Assembly: GCA_946887045.1 (NCBI GenBank)
Contig: CAMPKC010000012.1
Location: 29,408 to 93,407 of the forward strand
Origin: an uncultured Sphingobacteriaceae bacterium
Lineage (GTDB): Bacteria > Bacteroidota > Bacteroidia > Sphingobacteriales > Sphingobacteriaceae
DNA length: 64,000 nt
Reading direction: 5' to 3'
Shown here: one piece after another, positions 25,241 to 34,528 of the stretch
Position numbering within the stretch: position 1 is the stretch's first letter
Layout: each line of letters starts with the position of its first letter
Program-made: the position numbers and the translations under genes
Notes under the pieces: model-generated
The model's database searches: none
Told to the model about the DNA's origin: nothing
Seen by the model: the letters and a program-made list of their open reading frames with translations, nothing else

Positions 25241-27664
25241 ATGAAACAACAAATCTCATTTTTTATTTTAATTACTCTGGCAAGTATCGCTTTTTCTCAG
25301 CAACGGTCAGTAACAGAACTGTCTGGCGGCTGGAAATTCGCGAAAGGGAAAAATGACCAGGCGTATCAAACTCAATTCAATGATAAAAGCTGGCAAAACG
25401 TTTCGGTTCCACACGATTGGGCCATTTATGGGCCCTTCGATAAAGAAGTAGACAAGCAGGTCGTAGCTATCACCCAAAATGGAGAACGGGTTGCCAGTGA
25501 AAAGACCGGAAGGACAGGCGCTCTGCCCTATATCGGTGAAGGTTGGTACAGAAACTACTTTGAGGTGCCCAATTACAGACCGGGCCAAAAGGTGTTGATC
25601 CTCTTTGAAGGGGCAATGAGCGAGCCAAAAGTTTATATCAATGGCCAGAAAGTAGGCGAATGGAACTACGGATACAATTATTTTTATTTCGATATCACAA
25701 AAGAAATTAAGGCCGGAAGGAAAAACACACTTGCCGTGCATCTTTCTAATCAGGGCCAGTCATCACGCTGGTACCCGGGAGCCGGACTCTACAGAAATGT
25801 AAGTCTGATAGTCAAAAATCAGGAGAGCATCGACCAGTGGGGGACCTTTGTCACTACCCCATACATTTCAGCTGATGTAGCAAAGGTTAATGTTAAAACT
25901 AAAGTATCTGGAGATAATTTACGACTTCAAACATTTATAGTCGATGCTAAAGGAGATACAGTTGCTCAGGACCGGACGCAAATTCGTTTCGGAAAGGAGT
26001 TTGAGCAGAATATTTCGGTTTCGAAGCCCCAATTGTGGAGCCCTGAAACCCCCTACCTCTACCGGGCAATCACCCGCTTGTATCAGGGTAATGTGTTAAA
26101 GGATGAAACTACCACCCGCTTCGGGATACGCGAAATCAGTTACAAGCCCGGGACTGGTTTTAGTTTGAATGGAAAATCCAGAAAGTTCAAAGGCGTTTGT
26201 CTCCATCATGATCTTGGTCCGCTGGGCTCTGCGATCAATGTTGCTGCCCTCCGGCGGCAGTTAAGAATATTGAAAGAAATGGGATGTGACGCTATCCGAA
26301 GCTCGCACAATATGCCTTCGCTTGAACAACTGGAACTATGTGATGAAATGGGTTTTATGTTTCTGGCAGAAACTTTTGATGAGTGGGCGCGTCCAAAAGT
26401 TAAAAACGGATATAACCGCTTTTTCAATACTGATGCCGAGAAAGACGTTGTGAATCTCATTCATGCTACCCGCAACCATCCGTCTATTGTTATGTGGAGC
26501 TCGGGTAACGAAGTTCCCGACCAGCATGGTTCTGAGGGTGTAAAGCGGGCTAAATGGCTTCAGGATATTTTCCACCGGGAAGATCCTAGCCGCCCGGTTA
26601 CTGTGGGAATGGACCAGGTGAAAGCAACAATGGCATCCGGCTTCGGAGCGATACTTGATGTGCCCGGATTGAACTACCGTACACATCTTTATGAAGACGC
26701 CTACAAGCAGTTTCCCCAAGGCTTTATCCTCGGGTCGGAAACCGCATCAACGGTAAGCTCGAGAGGAATATATAAATTCCCGGTTGTAAAGGCGGTTTCC
26801 AAAACCTACGATGATCACCAATGTTCGTCGTATGATCTGGAATATTGCAGCTGGTCGAATCTTCCCGAAGACGATTTCATTCTTCAGGATACAAAACCAT
26901 GGGTGATAGGAGAATTTGTTTGGACAGGATTTGATTACCTGGGAGAACCAACTCCCTACGATAGCTTTTGGCCATCGCGAAGCTCATATTTCGGTATCAA
27001 TGACCTCGCAGGTTTACCTAAAGATCGCTATTATCTGTATCGCAGCAGATGGAATACAAAAGATAATACCCTACATATTTTGCCGCACTGGAACTGGCCC
27101 GGAAGAGAAGGCCAGACCACTCCGGTGTTTGTGTATACTAACTTTGATAGTGCCGAGCTGTTTATTAATGGAAAAAGTATGGGTGTGCAGAAAAAGAATG
27201 ACTCTTCTCCCCAAAGCCGTTACCGCTTAATGTGGATGGACGTGAAGTATGAGCCGGGAACGGTTAAGGTGGTTGCTTTTGATAAAGATGGAAAACCCGC
27301 AGCAGAGAAGAGTATTGTAACTGCTGGAAAACCTTACCGGCTGAGACTTGAGCCAGATCGGGCTGTCATCGATGCAGACGGAAAAGACATCTCTTTTGTC
27401 ACGGTCTCTGTTGTAGATGAAAAGGGCAATCCTTGTCCTACCGTAAATGAACAATTGAAATTTAGTGTTACCGGAGCTGGTACTTACCGGGCAGCCTGTA
27501 ACGGGGATGCCACCTCTCTGGAACAGTTCCATCTGCCAACTATGAAGCTATTTAGCGGAAAACTTGTGGTTTTGGTGCAGTCTAAAACAGAGGCGGGCGA
27601 TATTAAGCTTAAGGTTGACGGAAAAGGGTTGAAGGGTGGAGAATTAAAACTCACTTCTAAATAA
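25241..27664 (+). CDS. GH2 beta-galactosidase
   Basis: The secreted 807-residue enzyme should release galactose from beta-linked galacto-oligosaccharides. It has a signal peptide (about 1-19), a sugar-binding jelly-roll (about 25-190, NVSVPHDWAIYGPF, WYPGAGLYRNV), an Ig-like domain, and the TIM barrel with acid/base Glu in MWSSGNEVPD near 423 and nucleophile Glu in GEFVWTGFDYLGE near 558. C-terminal GH2-associated Ig-like domains complete it (RLRLEPDRAVIDADGKDI). It follows susD by 272 bases and precedes a GH53 lipoprotein by 33, forming an endo/exo pair for galactan. Beta-galactosidase is inferred from motif resemblance and context. Confidence 0.9.
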   Translation: MKQQISFFILITLASIAFSQQRSVTELSGGWKFAKGKNDQAYQTQFNDKSWQNVSVPHDWAIYGPFDKEVDKQVVAITQNGERVASEKTGRTGALPYIGEGWYRNYFEVPNYRPGQKVLILFEGAMSEPKVYINGQKVGEWNYGYNYFYFDITKEIKAGRKNTLAVHLSNQGQSSRWYPGAGLYRNVSLIVKNQESIDQWGTFVTTPYISADVAKVNVKTKVSGDNLRLQTFIVDAKGDTVAQDRTQIRFGKEFEQNISVSKPQLWSPETPYLYRAITRLYQGNVLKDETTTRFGIREISYKPGTGFSLNGKSRKFKGVCLHHDLGPLGSAINVAALRRQLRILKEMGCDAIRSSHNMPSLEQLELCDEMGFMFLAETFDEWARPKVKNGYNRFFNTDAEKDVVNLIHATRNHPSIVMWSSGNEVPDQHGSEGVKRAKWLQDIFHREDPSRPVTVGMDQVKATMASGFGAILDVPGLNYRTHLYEDAYKQFPQGFILGSETASTVSSRGIYKFPVVKAVSKTYDDHQCSSYDLEYCSWSNLPEDDFILQDTKPWVIGEFVWTGFDYLGEPTPYDSFWPSRSSYFGINDLAGLPKDRYYLYRSRWNTKDNTLHILPHWNWPGREGQTTPVFVYTNFDSAELFINGKSMGVQKKNDSSPQSRYRLMWMDVKYEPGTVKVVAFDKDGKPAAEKSIVTAGKPYRLRLEPDRAVIDADGKDISFVTVSVVDEKGNPCPTVNEQLKFSVTGAGTYRAACNGDATSLEQFHLPTMKLFSGKLVVLVQSKTEAGDIKLKVDGKGLKGGELKLTSK

Positions 27665-27679
27665 GCCTAAACAGGCTTA
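27662..27679 (+). other. Small hairpin overlapping the GH2 stop codon
   Basis: TAAGCCT / AGGCTTA with loop AAAC begins at the stop codon itself. There is no T tract, so it is more likely an mRNA processing or stabilising structure than a terminator. Confidence 0.35.
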
Positions 27680-27697
27680 ATAGATAATATAGATTCG

Positions 27698-28735
27698 ATG
27701 AGACATAGAAATTTTTTACTATTAGTTATGTTAGTGCTTCTGGCATCTTGCAGCAGCATTAAAGGGAGCAAAACAAATTCTCGCGCATTCGCCAAGGGTG
27801 CTGACATCGGATGGCTTCAGCAGATGGAAGCTACCGGTTACAAGTTTTACGGTGATGATGGTACCGAGCAGGACTGTTTTAAGATTTTGAAGGACCACGG
27901 TATCAACACTATCCGGCTGCGAACCTGGGTAAATCCCAGCGATAGTCGAAGCAGCGGGCATAACAGCAAGGAAGAAACTGTTGCAATGGCTGTTCGTGCA
28001 AAACAGTGGGGTATGCGGGTAATGATAAATTTTCATTATAGTGATACCTGGGCTGATCCGGGTAAGCAGAAAAAACCAGCTGCATGGGAGGGTCATGACT
28101 TTCCGACACTTCTGAAAGATGTTTACGATTATACCTATGATGTAATGAAGGCGATCAAAAAAGCAGGAGTAACACCAGAATGGGTACAGGTGGGTAACGA
28201 GACCCCAGGAGGAATGATTTACCCGGAAGGAAGTACGAAAAACTGGCCTCAGCTAGCGCAGCTAATAAACAAAGGTTACGACGCAATAAAAGCTGTTAGC
28301 CCTAAGTCAAAGGTCATCCTGCATCTAGACCGTGGCAATGATAGTGCCCGATTTGTCAGCTGGTTCGACAATGCTCGCAAGCATGGTGCTAAATACGACG
28401 TGATTGGGCTGTCATATTACCCCTGGTGGTTGGATGGTAAGCCTGATTATACCTTGTCTATCGATGATTTGGCGGCTAATATGAATAATCTTGCATCGCG
28501 CTACGGAAAAGAAGTAATGGTGGTCGAAGTAGGAGGGGAGGACAAACAAGCCCAGAATACCTATGACATGTTGGTAGCCGTTCAGAAGAAGGTTAAAGCG
28601 GTTCCGAATCGCAAAGGCCTTGGAGTGATCTATTGGGAGCCGCAAGGTGCCAGGAGTTGGAGCAGATATCCCTTAAGTGCCTGGGGCGACGATGGCCGGC
28701 CAACAAAGGCTATGGATGCATTTTTAGTAGAGTAA
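27698..28735 (+). CDS. GH53 endo-beta-1,4-galactanase, lipoprotein
   Basis: The 345-residue endo-galactanase has a lipoprotein signal (LLVMLVLLASCSS), so it probably sits on the outer membrane surface next to SusCD. The barrel begins at FAKGADIGWLQQME. The acid/base Glu is in VQVGNETPGGMIYPEG near 165 and the nucleophile Glu in VMVVEVGGE near 273. It differs strongly from the reverse-strand GH53 in this locus, for example WADPGKQKKPAAW against WADPQQQNKPVAW, and lacks the Ig-like domain. Surface endo-cleavage followed by import is the expected order. Confidence 0.93.
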   Translation: MRHRNFLLLVMLVLLASCSSIKGSKTNSRAFAKGADIGWLQQMEATGYKFYGDDGTEQDCFKILKDHGINTIRLRTWVNPSDSRSSGHNSKEETVAMAVRAKQWGMRVMINFHYSDTWADPGKQKKPAAWEGHDFPTLLKDVYDYTYDVMKAIKKAGVTPEWVQVGNETPGGMIYPEGSTKNWPQLAQLINKGYDAIKAVSPKSKVILHLDRGNDSARFVSWFDNARKHGAKYDVIGLSYYPWWLDGKPDYTLSIDDLAANMNNLASRYGKEVMVVEVGGEDKQAQNTYDMLVAVQKKVKAVPNRKGLGVIYWEPQGARSWSRYPLSAWGDDGRPTKAMDAFLVE

Positions 28736-28764
28736 TATTATCCCTTACATAGTATTAAATCTGG

Positions 28765-28800
28765 AATCAGTTTCCTTTCTCAAACAGGGAAGCTGATTTT
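28765..28800. terminator. Terminator between GH53 and the hybrid regulator gene
   Basis: An inverted repeat, AATCAGTTTCC / GGGAAGCTGATT, ends in TTTT between convergent genes. One or two G.T or mismatched positions occur in the stem. Confidence 0.65.
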
Positions 28801-28807
28801 ATACAAA

Positions 28808-31800
28808 TTACGCCTTCGACTTTAAGTCCTGCAAAAACTGTCTGGGTGTAACGCCAAATTCGTTCTTGAATACTCTTGTGAAATAAGATTGCGTTTGAAT
28901 TCCAACTTTAAACATCACTTCATTTATCAGCACATCTTCATTCACCATTATTTCCTTCGCTTTATTTAACCTTACAGAGCGGATAAATTCCGAAATTGAA
29001 TTTCCCGTAATGCTTTTTAGCTTATGGTATAAATTGGTCTTACTCATTGCGATTTCCCGGCAAAGTAAATCGGTGTCAAAATTCGGATCTTCCATGTTCT
29101 TTTCGATTATAGCCAGAACTTTGTCCATAAACTCTCTTTCCTTAACGGAGTGGACGAGTCCTTTCATTTCCGTCTGGTGACCTTTCACATAATGAGTCTT
29201 AAGCTTTTGCCTTTGATTAAAAATATTCTGAATAGTTAGCAGAAGAAGTTGTACGCTTACAGGTTTCGGGAAGTAGAAGTCTGCACCAGTTTCAATTCCG
29301 CTAATTTGTGAATCCACGGAACTTTTGGCAGTTAGCATGATAAAGGGGACGTGCGACGTTTCGACGTCTTCCCGAACTATCTTACAAAACTCTATGCCAT
29401 CCATATCTTCCATCATAACGTCGCTTATAATGAGCTCAGGAAACTCTTCTTTAACTTTTTTGTATCCTTCAATGCCATTAGAGGCCTCGGACACAGTGAA
29501 ATACGGAGATAAAGATTCTTTCAGCATTAGCCGCATTTCCTGGTTATCTTCAACCAGAAGAATATGTCTCTTATGAATAGATGAATTGATGTCCTCCTTT
29601 TCTGCGAGTGGTGTTTGATCAAATACTCCAATTTCAGGTTCAACTATAATGCTTTCCAGGTTAGCTATACCGACTTTGGTTTGTTCTGTTCTCTTTTCTG
29701 TTTCAGAATAGTCGTCCAGGCTGCATGGAATAGCAATGACAATCTCGGTACCCCGGTTCTTCTCACTCGAAACGCAGATGTCGCCTTTGTGCAGCATTGT
29801 CAGACTCTTTACAAAGGCCAAACCAACGCCCGAGCCTAAATGCGCATCAGTTATCCTGTAATATCGCTCGAATAGAAATTTTAACGAATCACGGGTTATC
29901 CCGATGCCTGAATCCTTTACCCGGATCCCTATGGCTTCGAAGGGTTTATACCCGCTTCTGATAACTAATTGATTTTTAAATTTGAGATCGGACCAATCTT
30001 TAACAATTTCAACCCCTATTTCGCCTCCTGGAGCGGTATATTTTATTGAGTTATGGATTAAATTGGTGATCACTTTTTCCATTACCTGCCGGTCGAACCA
30101 GGCTTCGGATATTTCTTCGTGTTTTTCTATTGAAAGATGTATGTTTTTCTCCTGTGCCAGGATAATAAATTCTTCCGCGAGCTCGTCCAGAAACGAGCTC
30201 AGGTTTCCTTTGGATACGTGGAGTTGCAAAACACCTGACTCTACTTTTCTGAAATCCATCAGCTCGTTTAGTAAATTCAGCAGATAAGCGGAATTTTTAA
30301 AGAGAGAACGAATATGAGGAAGCAGAGTGCTGCTATGATTCTCTTTAACCAGTCTTTCTAGCCGACCCATTATTAAAGCAAGTGGCGTTCTGAATTCATG
30401 AGATATATTAGTAAAGAATTCAAGTTGCACCTGATGTATCTCGTCCTTTTTCTTTTCTTCCAGTTTTTCTAGCTCTAGTTTTCTTTTTAATGAAAGAATA
30501 TAATAAATTATGCTGATGATCAATGCCCCTGTAAGCAGCTGGAACCAAAACCTTTGCCAGAACGGCGGAGTTATTGTGATAGCGAGGCTTGCAATTTTCC
30601 TGCTCCAGATACCGTCGTTATTTGCCGCCTTAACTTTCAGAATATATTCACCCGGGTCGAGGTTTGTATAAGATGCTTTGGTGGTATTTCCTACGTAGGT
30701 CCAATCTTTGTCAAATCCTTCCAACTTATAGGCGTACAGATTATTATTAGGAGAAGTATAATTTAAAGCTGCGTAATTTACCGAAAAGGAAGATTGTTTA
30801 TAGTTGAGATTGATCTTGGAAACAAACGGAAGGTCTTCCTTTAATGGTGAATCATCCGCTAACGGGATAGCCTTTTTGTTGAAAATAGATAGCCCCGTAA
30901 AATAAACAGGCGGGATAAAGTTGTTTGTCGGAATCTTCTCCGGATGAAAGTAGTTGTAGCCATTAATACCTCCAAAATACATTTCCCCATTACGGGTTTT
31001 TAACACTGCATTCGCTTCAAATTCCAGACTTTGCAAGCCATCCGAGTTATTGAAGCGCCTGGTGGTTCCTCTTTCCGGATTTAAGCTAACAATTCCATTC
31101 AATGTAGAAATCCACAAAAGTCCATCGTCGTCCTCCAGAATACCTTTAATGAAATCTGTATTGAGGGAGGGCGCTTTGGTGTAGCGTTCAAATTTGTCTT
31201 TTTTTCTGTTGTATAGATATATGCCTTTCGCACCCACCCAGATCCTGTTTTTCCGGTCTTTGAAAATTATGCGTATCTCCCGTGCTCCTGATTCATTTAC
31301 GAAATAGTGTTTAGCGGTGTGAGAGGATTTGTCGAAATAGTTCAGCCCCGCATCATCTGTACCGATCCATAGATTTCCGCTTTTTGCATCCTCACACATC
31401 GAAATCACATTGTTGCCCCACATCGCTGTTGGCTTATTCCTGTTGGATGTAATCCTGACAAATTTAGTAGAGGTGGTATTTAAGTAGTTTAGACCGCCAA
31501 AATAAGTTCCAACCCAGAAATTCCCTTTTTCATCCGGAATCATTTTGTGGACATAATTGGAGCTGATAGTAGAGCTATCGCGGAGACGGTTTATGTAGTG
31601 CGTAAACTTGCCGTTTTTTTCATTATAAAAACTAATTCCGCCTCCCCAGGAAGAAATCCAAATATTTGAGTTCCTATCTTCAACAATATCCAGAATAAAA
31701 TCGCTTCCCAATGAATTTCGATCTGTAGTTCTGTGCCTGAATTTTGTTGCTGCCTTCGTCTCTAAATTATATTTGCACACACCGCCTCCGTCGGTACCGA

Positions 31801-32923
31801 TCCAAATATTTCCCTTTTTGTCTTCAAAAAAAGCTCGTACATCATTATTGCTGAGTATATGAGGGGAGGTTTCTTTCTGAACAATATTAAACTTTTGAGC
31901 ATTTGGTGCATATAAATAGACTCCACCCCGGTGAGTTCCTGCCCAGAGATTTCCCTGGTTATCCTGAAATAGAGCGGAAACCGTACGGTCTGAGATATAA
32001 CGGTAAAATGAATTCGTTTTTGAATTAAATAAATTAAGGCCTCCTGTGACACATCCCGACCATACTTTTCCTTTATTGTCGATTATCATGGTCCTCACCA
32101 GATTGCTTCCAAGGCTCGAACCTTGTTTCTCCTGATGATAATAGTTATGAAATTTTCCGGAAGCGGGAGAGTACACTAAAATGCCGTGCCCTTCGGTGGC
32201 CATCCATTTGTTCCCCTTGCTGTCTTCGCGGATTGTTCGCACGTCTACCCGCGACTTTCCGGGAAAAATCAGGCTTTTAAATTCTTTTTTTTGAATGTTC
32301 AATATCGCGATGCCCTGGTTGGTCGCAATCCATAAGTTGCGGTTGTTGTCTTCGAACAGGTGGTTGATGTGACTAAACTTGAGTAATGATTTAGTTTTAT
32401 ATTCTGTTCCGATCGAACGCAGTTTACCCGTTTTCTTATCCAGTATAGCCAGTCCCGCCCCATGAGTGCCGATCCATAAAGTCTTTTCGGTATCCTCCAA
32501 TATACAACTGATATCATTTCCTGAATTCGCTGGTTTTCCGGTAGAGTTAAAGAAATATCTTTTAAATCTGCCCAGCTTCCTGTCGAATAAATTCAGGCCA
32601 TTTGTTGTTCCCACCCATAAGTTTCTGTCGCTGTCTTCAAAGATGTATTTCACATAATTATCACTGATAGTATGATCGGCTCTCGAATCGTTTTGATATA
32701 TCTGCATTTCCGCTCCATCGTATCTGTTAAGCCCGTCTCCTGTTCCGAACCACATAAAGGCATATGAATCCTGATAAATGGAAAAGACGGTGCTGTTTGA
32801 TAGTCCTTGTTCTCTCGAAAGGTTTAAAAGCTTTAACTCCGGTTGATCAGCCAGAGCCGACAATGGAATCATGATTTTCAAAAGGAAAATCATAGGATAA
32901 AATCTAAACGGAATGAAGTCCAT
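28808..32923 (-). CDS. Hybrid two-component system regulator (HTCS), locus 1
   Basis: The 1371-residue one-protein signalling system senses glycan fragments in the periplasm and activates locus genes. The ATG at 32923 is preferred to the adjacent TTG. After the signal peptide come about 14 propeller repeats (for example GLWIGTHGAGL-type blades), a Y_Y_Y domain (YTNLDPGEYILKVKAANNDGIW) and a transmembrane helix near 780. The kinase follows, with phospho-His in NISHEFRTPLALI and N/G boxes (NLIHNSIKYT, DSGIGI, GSGVGLAF). A receiver domain has the acceptor Asp in ISDVMMEDMDG, and an AraC-type DNA-binding domain ends the protein (SKTNLYHKLKSITG). It is convergent with its likely target operon. Confidence 0.95.
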   Translation of the reverse strand: MDFIPFRFYPMIFLLKIMIPLSALADQPELKLLNLSREQGLSNSTVFSIYQDSYAFMWFGTGDGLNRYDGAEMQIYQNDSRADHTISDNYVKYIFEDSDRNLWVGTTNGLNLFDRKLGRFKRYFFNSTGKPANSGNDISCILEDTEKTLWIGTHGAGLAILDKKTGKLRSIGTEYKTKSLLKFSHINHLFEDNNRNLWIATNQGIAILNIQKKEFKSLIFPGKSRVDVRTIREDSKGNKWMATEGHGILVYSPASGKFHNYYHQEKQGSSLGSNLVRTMIIDNKGKVWSGCVTGGLNLFNSKTNSFYRYISDRTVSALFQDNQGNLWAGTHRGGVYLYAPNAQKFNIVQKETSPHILSNNDVRAFFEDKKGNIWIGTDGGGVCKYNLETKAATKFRHRTTDRNSLGSDFILDIVEDRNSNIWISSWGGGISFYNEKNGKFTHYINRLRDSSTISSNYVHKMIPDEKGNFWVGTYFGGLNYLNTTSTKFVRITSNRNKPTAMWGNNVISMCEDAKSGNLWIGTDDAGLNYFDKSSHTAKHYFVNESGAREIRIIFKDRKNRIWVGAKGIYLYNRKKDKFERYTKAPSLNTDFIKGILEDDDGLLWISTLNGIVSLNPERGTTRRFNNSDGLQSLEFEANAVLKTRNGEMYFGGINGYNYFHPEKIPTNNFIPPVYFTGLSIFNKKAIPLADDSPLKEDLPFVSKINLNYKQSSFSVNYAALNYTSPNNNLYAYKLEGFDKDWTYVGNTTKASYTNLDPGEYILKVKAANNDGIWSRKIASLAITITPPFWQRFWFQLLTGALIISIIYYILSLKRKLELEKLEEKKKDEIHQVQLEFFTNISHEFRTPLALIMGRLERLVKENHSSTLLPHIRSLFKNSAYLLNLLNELMDFRKVESGVLQLHVSKGNLSSFLDELAEEFIILAQEKNIHLSIEKHEEISEAWFDRQVMEKVITNLIHNSIKYTAPGGEIGVEIVKDWSDLKFKNQLVIRSGYKPFEAIGIRVKDSGIGITRDSLKFLFERYYRITDAHLGSGVGLAFVKSLTMLHKGDICVSSEKNRGTEIVIAIPCSLDDYSETEKRTEQTKVGIANLESIIVEPEIGVFDQTPLAEKEDINSSIHKRHILLVEDNQEMRLMLKESLSPYFTVSEASNGIEGYKKVKEEFPELIISDVMMEDMDGIEFCKIVREDVETSHVPFIMLTAKSSVDSQISGIETGADFYFPKPVSVQLLLLTIQNIFNQRQKLKTHYVKGHQTEMKGLVHSVKEREFMDKVLAIIEKNMEDPNFDTDLLCREIAMSKTNLYHKLKSITGNSISEFIRSVRLNKAKEIMVNEDVLINEVMFKVGIQTQSYFTRVFKNEFGVTPRQFLQDLKSKA

Positions 32924-33031
32924 CAATAAAGCGGAATAAGATTAGTTCTAAATTTAAGGAAAAAGAGCGAAGGTATGAGCTGCGAACACTACACTGCTCT
33001 TAATTGGGCTTATTTTATCAATATCTGACTA

Positions 33032-33060
33032 AATAGATAAAAAAAAAGATAAATAGTGAC
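33032..33060 (+). promoter_or_regulatory. AATAG direct repeat upstream of the HTCS gene
   Basis: AATAGATA at 33032 and AATAGTGA at 33052 are joined by an A-rich spacer ending in GATA. This resembles 20023-20054 in order and spacing, with a one-base-shorter period. It lies about 110-135 bases before the HTCS start codon and could mediate autoregulation. The A-rich composition makes chance similarity possible. Confidence 0.35.
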
Positions 33061-33278
33061 ATCACAGACTTAAATCTTTTCCAGCTGACGGTTCAGCCAA
33101 CCGCCACTTCTTAGCCGAACCTGCATACTTTACCGGATTAACTACCGAGGGAGTAATTGGCATGCCATTTCAATATCACCTTTTAGTATAGCTATAGTAG
33201 GGAATAGATTAATCGTCTTATTTATAAAATTACTCTCGATATTTAATAAATATATTGATAAAGTATATTTATTAAAGG

Positions 33279-33344
33279 TTACTTTATATATACTATAACT
33301 ATACTTTATATATACCTTATCTATGCTTTATCTGTGGTTAATTT
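33279..33344. repeat. Three phased 22-bp AT-rich direct repeats
   Basis: Units start at 33279, 33301 and 33323. The first two share TACTTTATATATAC and most flanking bases; the third keeps CTTTAT and the phase only. The period is about two helical turns. No spacers or palindromes suggest CRISPR. Confidence 0.5.
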
Positions 33345-33847
33345 TTTAATCTGTCTCATACAGCCTTTGGTATAAACCTTAATGTATGAACTACAAGAAG
33401 TATGAACTACAAGTCCAAACCTTGGCAAATTTTTGATTAACCGGAGTTGTAATTTTTTGCGTGGGGGATAGAGTAGTACTTGCCGGCTTCTTGTTCGAAG
33501 TTCGAATATCTCAACTCTTGAATCCGTTATTGCTCCGAAATATAATCGGTTCTGAAGCGATACGGGCCCACTAGAACATTCTAACGCTGTTATAAACATT
33601 AGATCCACAATAGACCCTGCGAATTTTTTAAAGTATTAAATTGACGTTTAAGTCACCCGGGTGCCTTCGCTACCCAACGATTTTTTTATTTCCAACATAA
33701 TTGTTACATTAGTAAATTATAACCTGGCAGTAAATAGGTGAGTTGTTACTGGTTACCAAAACTATATAGATCGACCGCGAGGATGGAATTACTGTCAGTA
33801 AAGGTTGGAACTGTGATAGGTGTATATTAGTAATTTAAATTCCATAA

Positions 33848-34471
33848 GTGAATAGTAATAACCAAATATTAGACTATTGGAGAGAGGTAGTTTTTAATAG
33901 TGATTCAAAGGCGTTTGAACAGTTATTTTATTTGATTAATGCCAAATGTATCAAGTTTTGCCGGCAGTATATTCATGATAAAGAAACTGCTGAAGAAATT
34001 GTATCTGATGTCTTTGTTGATGTATGGTTAAACCGGAATAAGCTGGGTCATGTTCTGAAGCCCGAGGTTTATATGCTTATCAGTATTAAGAATAAGGCTT
34101 TAAACCATTGGAAAAAGAGCAGTCACATGCAATTGGTGTCGATTGACGATGAGGTAACTGAACTCCCTAATACTTATAGACCAGACGAAGAACTCGAGCG
34201 GAAGGAGCTGATGATGCAATTAGATAAGGCGGTAAATTCGCTTCCAAATCAATGCAGAATTATTTTTAAGCTAGTTAAGGAAGATGGAATGAAGTGCGGA
34301 GAAGTGGCAGAAGTGTTGAATGTTTCAGTTAGAACCGTTCACACTCAGATATATAGGGCTATGAATAGGCTCAATGCGCTGATGCTTAACTATCAGGAAC
34401 CTACCCCCACCGCTATAGTCAGAGATATCGCATCGGCTATAGCAATAACTTTTTTTTATTTTTTTTTATAA
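33848..34471 (+). CDS. ECF RNA polymerase sigma factor (Bacteroidota sigma-70 family)
   Basis: The 207-residue sigma factor starts with GTG at 33848; no in-frame ATG fits region 2. Region 2 contains FEQLFYLINAKCIKFCRQYIHDKETAEEIVSDVFVDVW-type sequence with the DVFVDVW motif near 55. Region 4 contains LPNQCRIIFKLVKEDGMKCGEVAEVL and RTVHTQI. The C-terminus ends in a hydrophobic run (AIAITFFYFFL), which is odd for a cytoplasmic sigma factor. It heads a sigma/anti-sigma/STN-SusC signalling unit and should transcribe the following SusCD when released. Confidence 0.92.
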   Translation: MNSNNQILDYWREVVFNSDSKAFEQLFYLINAKCIKFCRQYIHDKETAEEIVSDVFVDVWLNRNKLGHVLKPEVYMLISIKNKALNHWKKSSHMQLVSIDDEVTELPNTYRPDEELERKELMMQLDKAVNSLPNQCRIIFKLVKEDGMKCGEVAEVLNVSVRTVHTQIYRAMNRLNALMLNYQEPTPTAIVRDIASAIAITFFYFFL

Positions 34472-34528
34472 ACCTGTAAGTAATTCTTTCAAAAAGATTG
34501 TCCTGTCTGTATAAGGTATAAACTAACC

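Larger units (their letters stand above)
32924..33847. other. Long intergenic region between HTCS and sigma factor genes
   Basis: A gap of about 920 bp, strongly AT-rich in its middle. It contains the repeat resembling the susC upstream site (33032-33060) and a tandem 22-bp repeat (33279-33344). A 95-codon reverse frame at 33321-33608 has no recognisable domain and I do not call it. A GTTCGAA string at 33500 resembles a tRNA T-loop but no tRNA can be folded around it. CACCCGGGTG at 33655-33664 is a short palindrome of unknown meaning. Confidence 0.5.

Noticed and set aside
33279..33344. Short direct repeats as a possible CRISPR array
   Set aside because: The units abut with no unique spacers, the third unit is degenerate, and there are no cas genes.
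33493..33510. GTTCGAA strings resembling a tRNA T-loop or an attachment site
   Set aside because: No acceptor stem, anticodon arm or CCA-adjacent pairing could be placed around them, and no integrase is nearby.
33321..33608. 95-codon reverse-strand frame in the long intergenic region
   Set aside because: No recognisable domain. It overlaps the tandem repeat and has an erratic residue mix; I considered an integrase remnant but found no catalytic motif.
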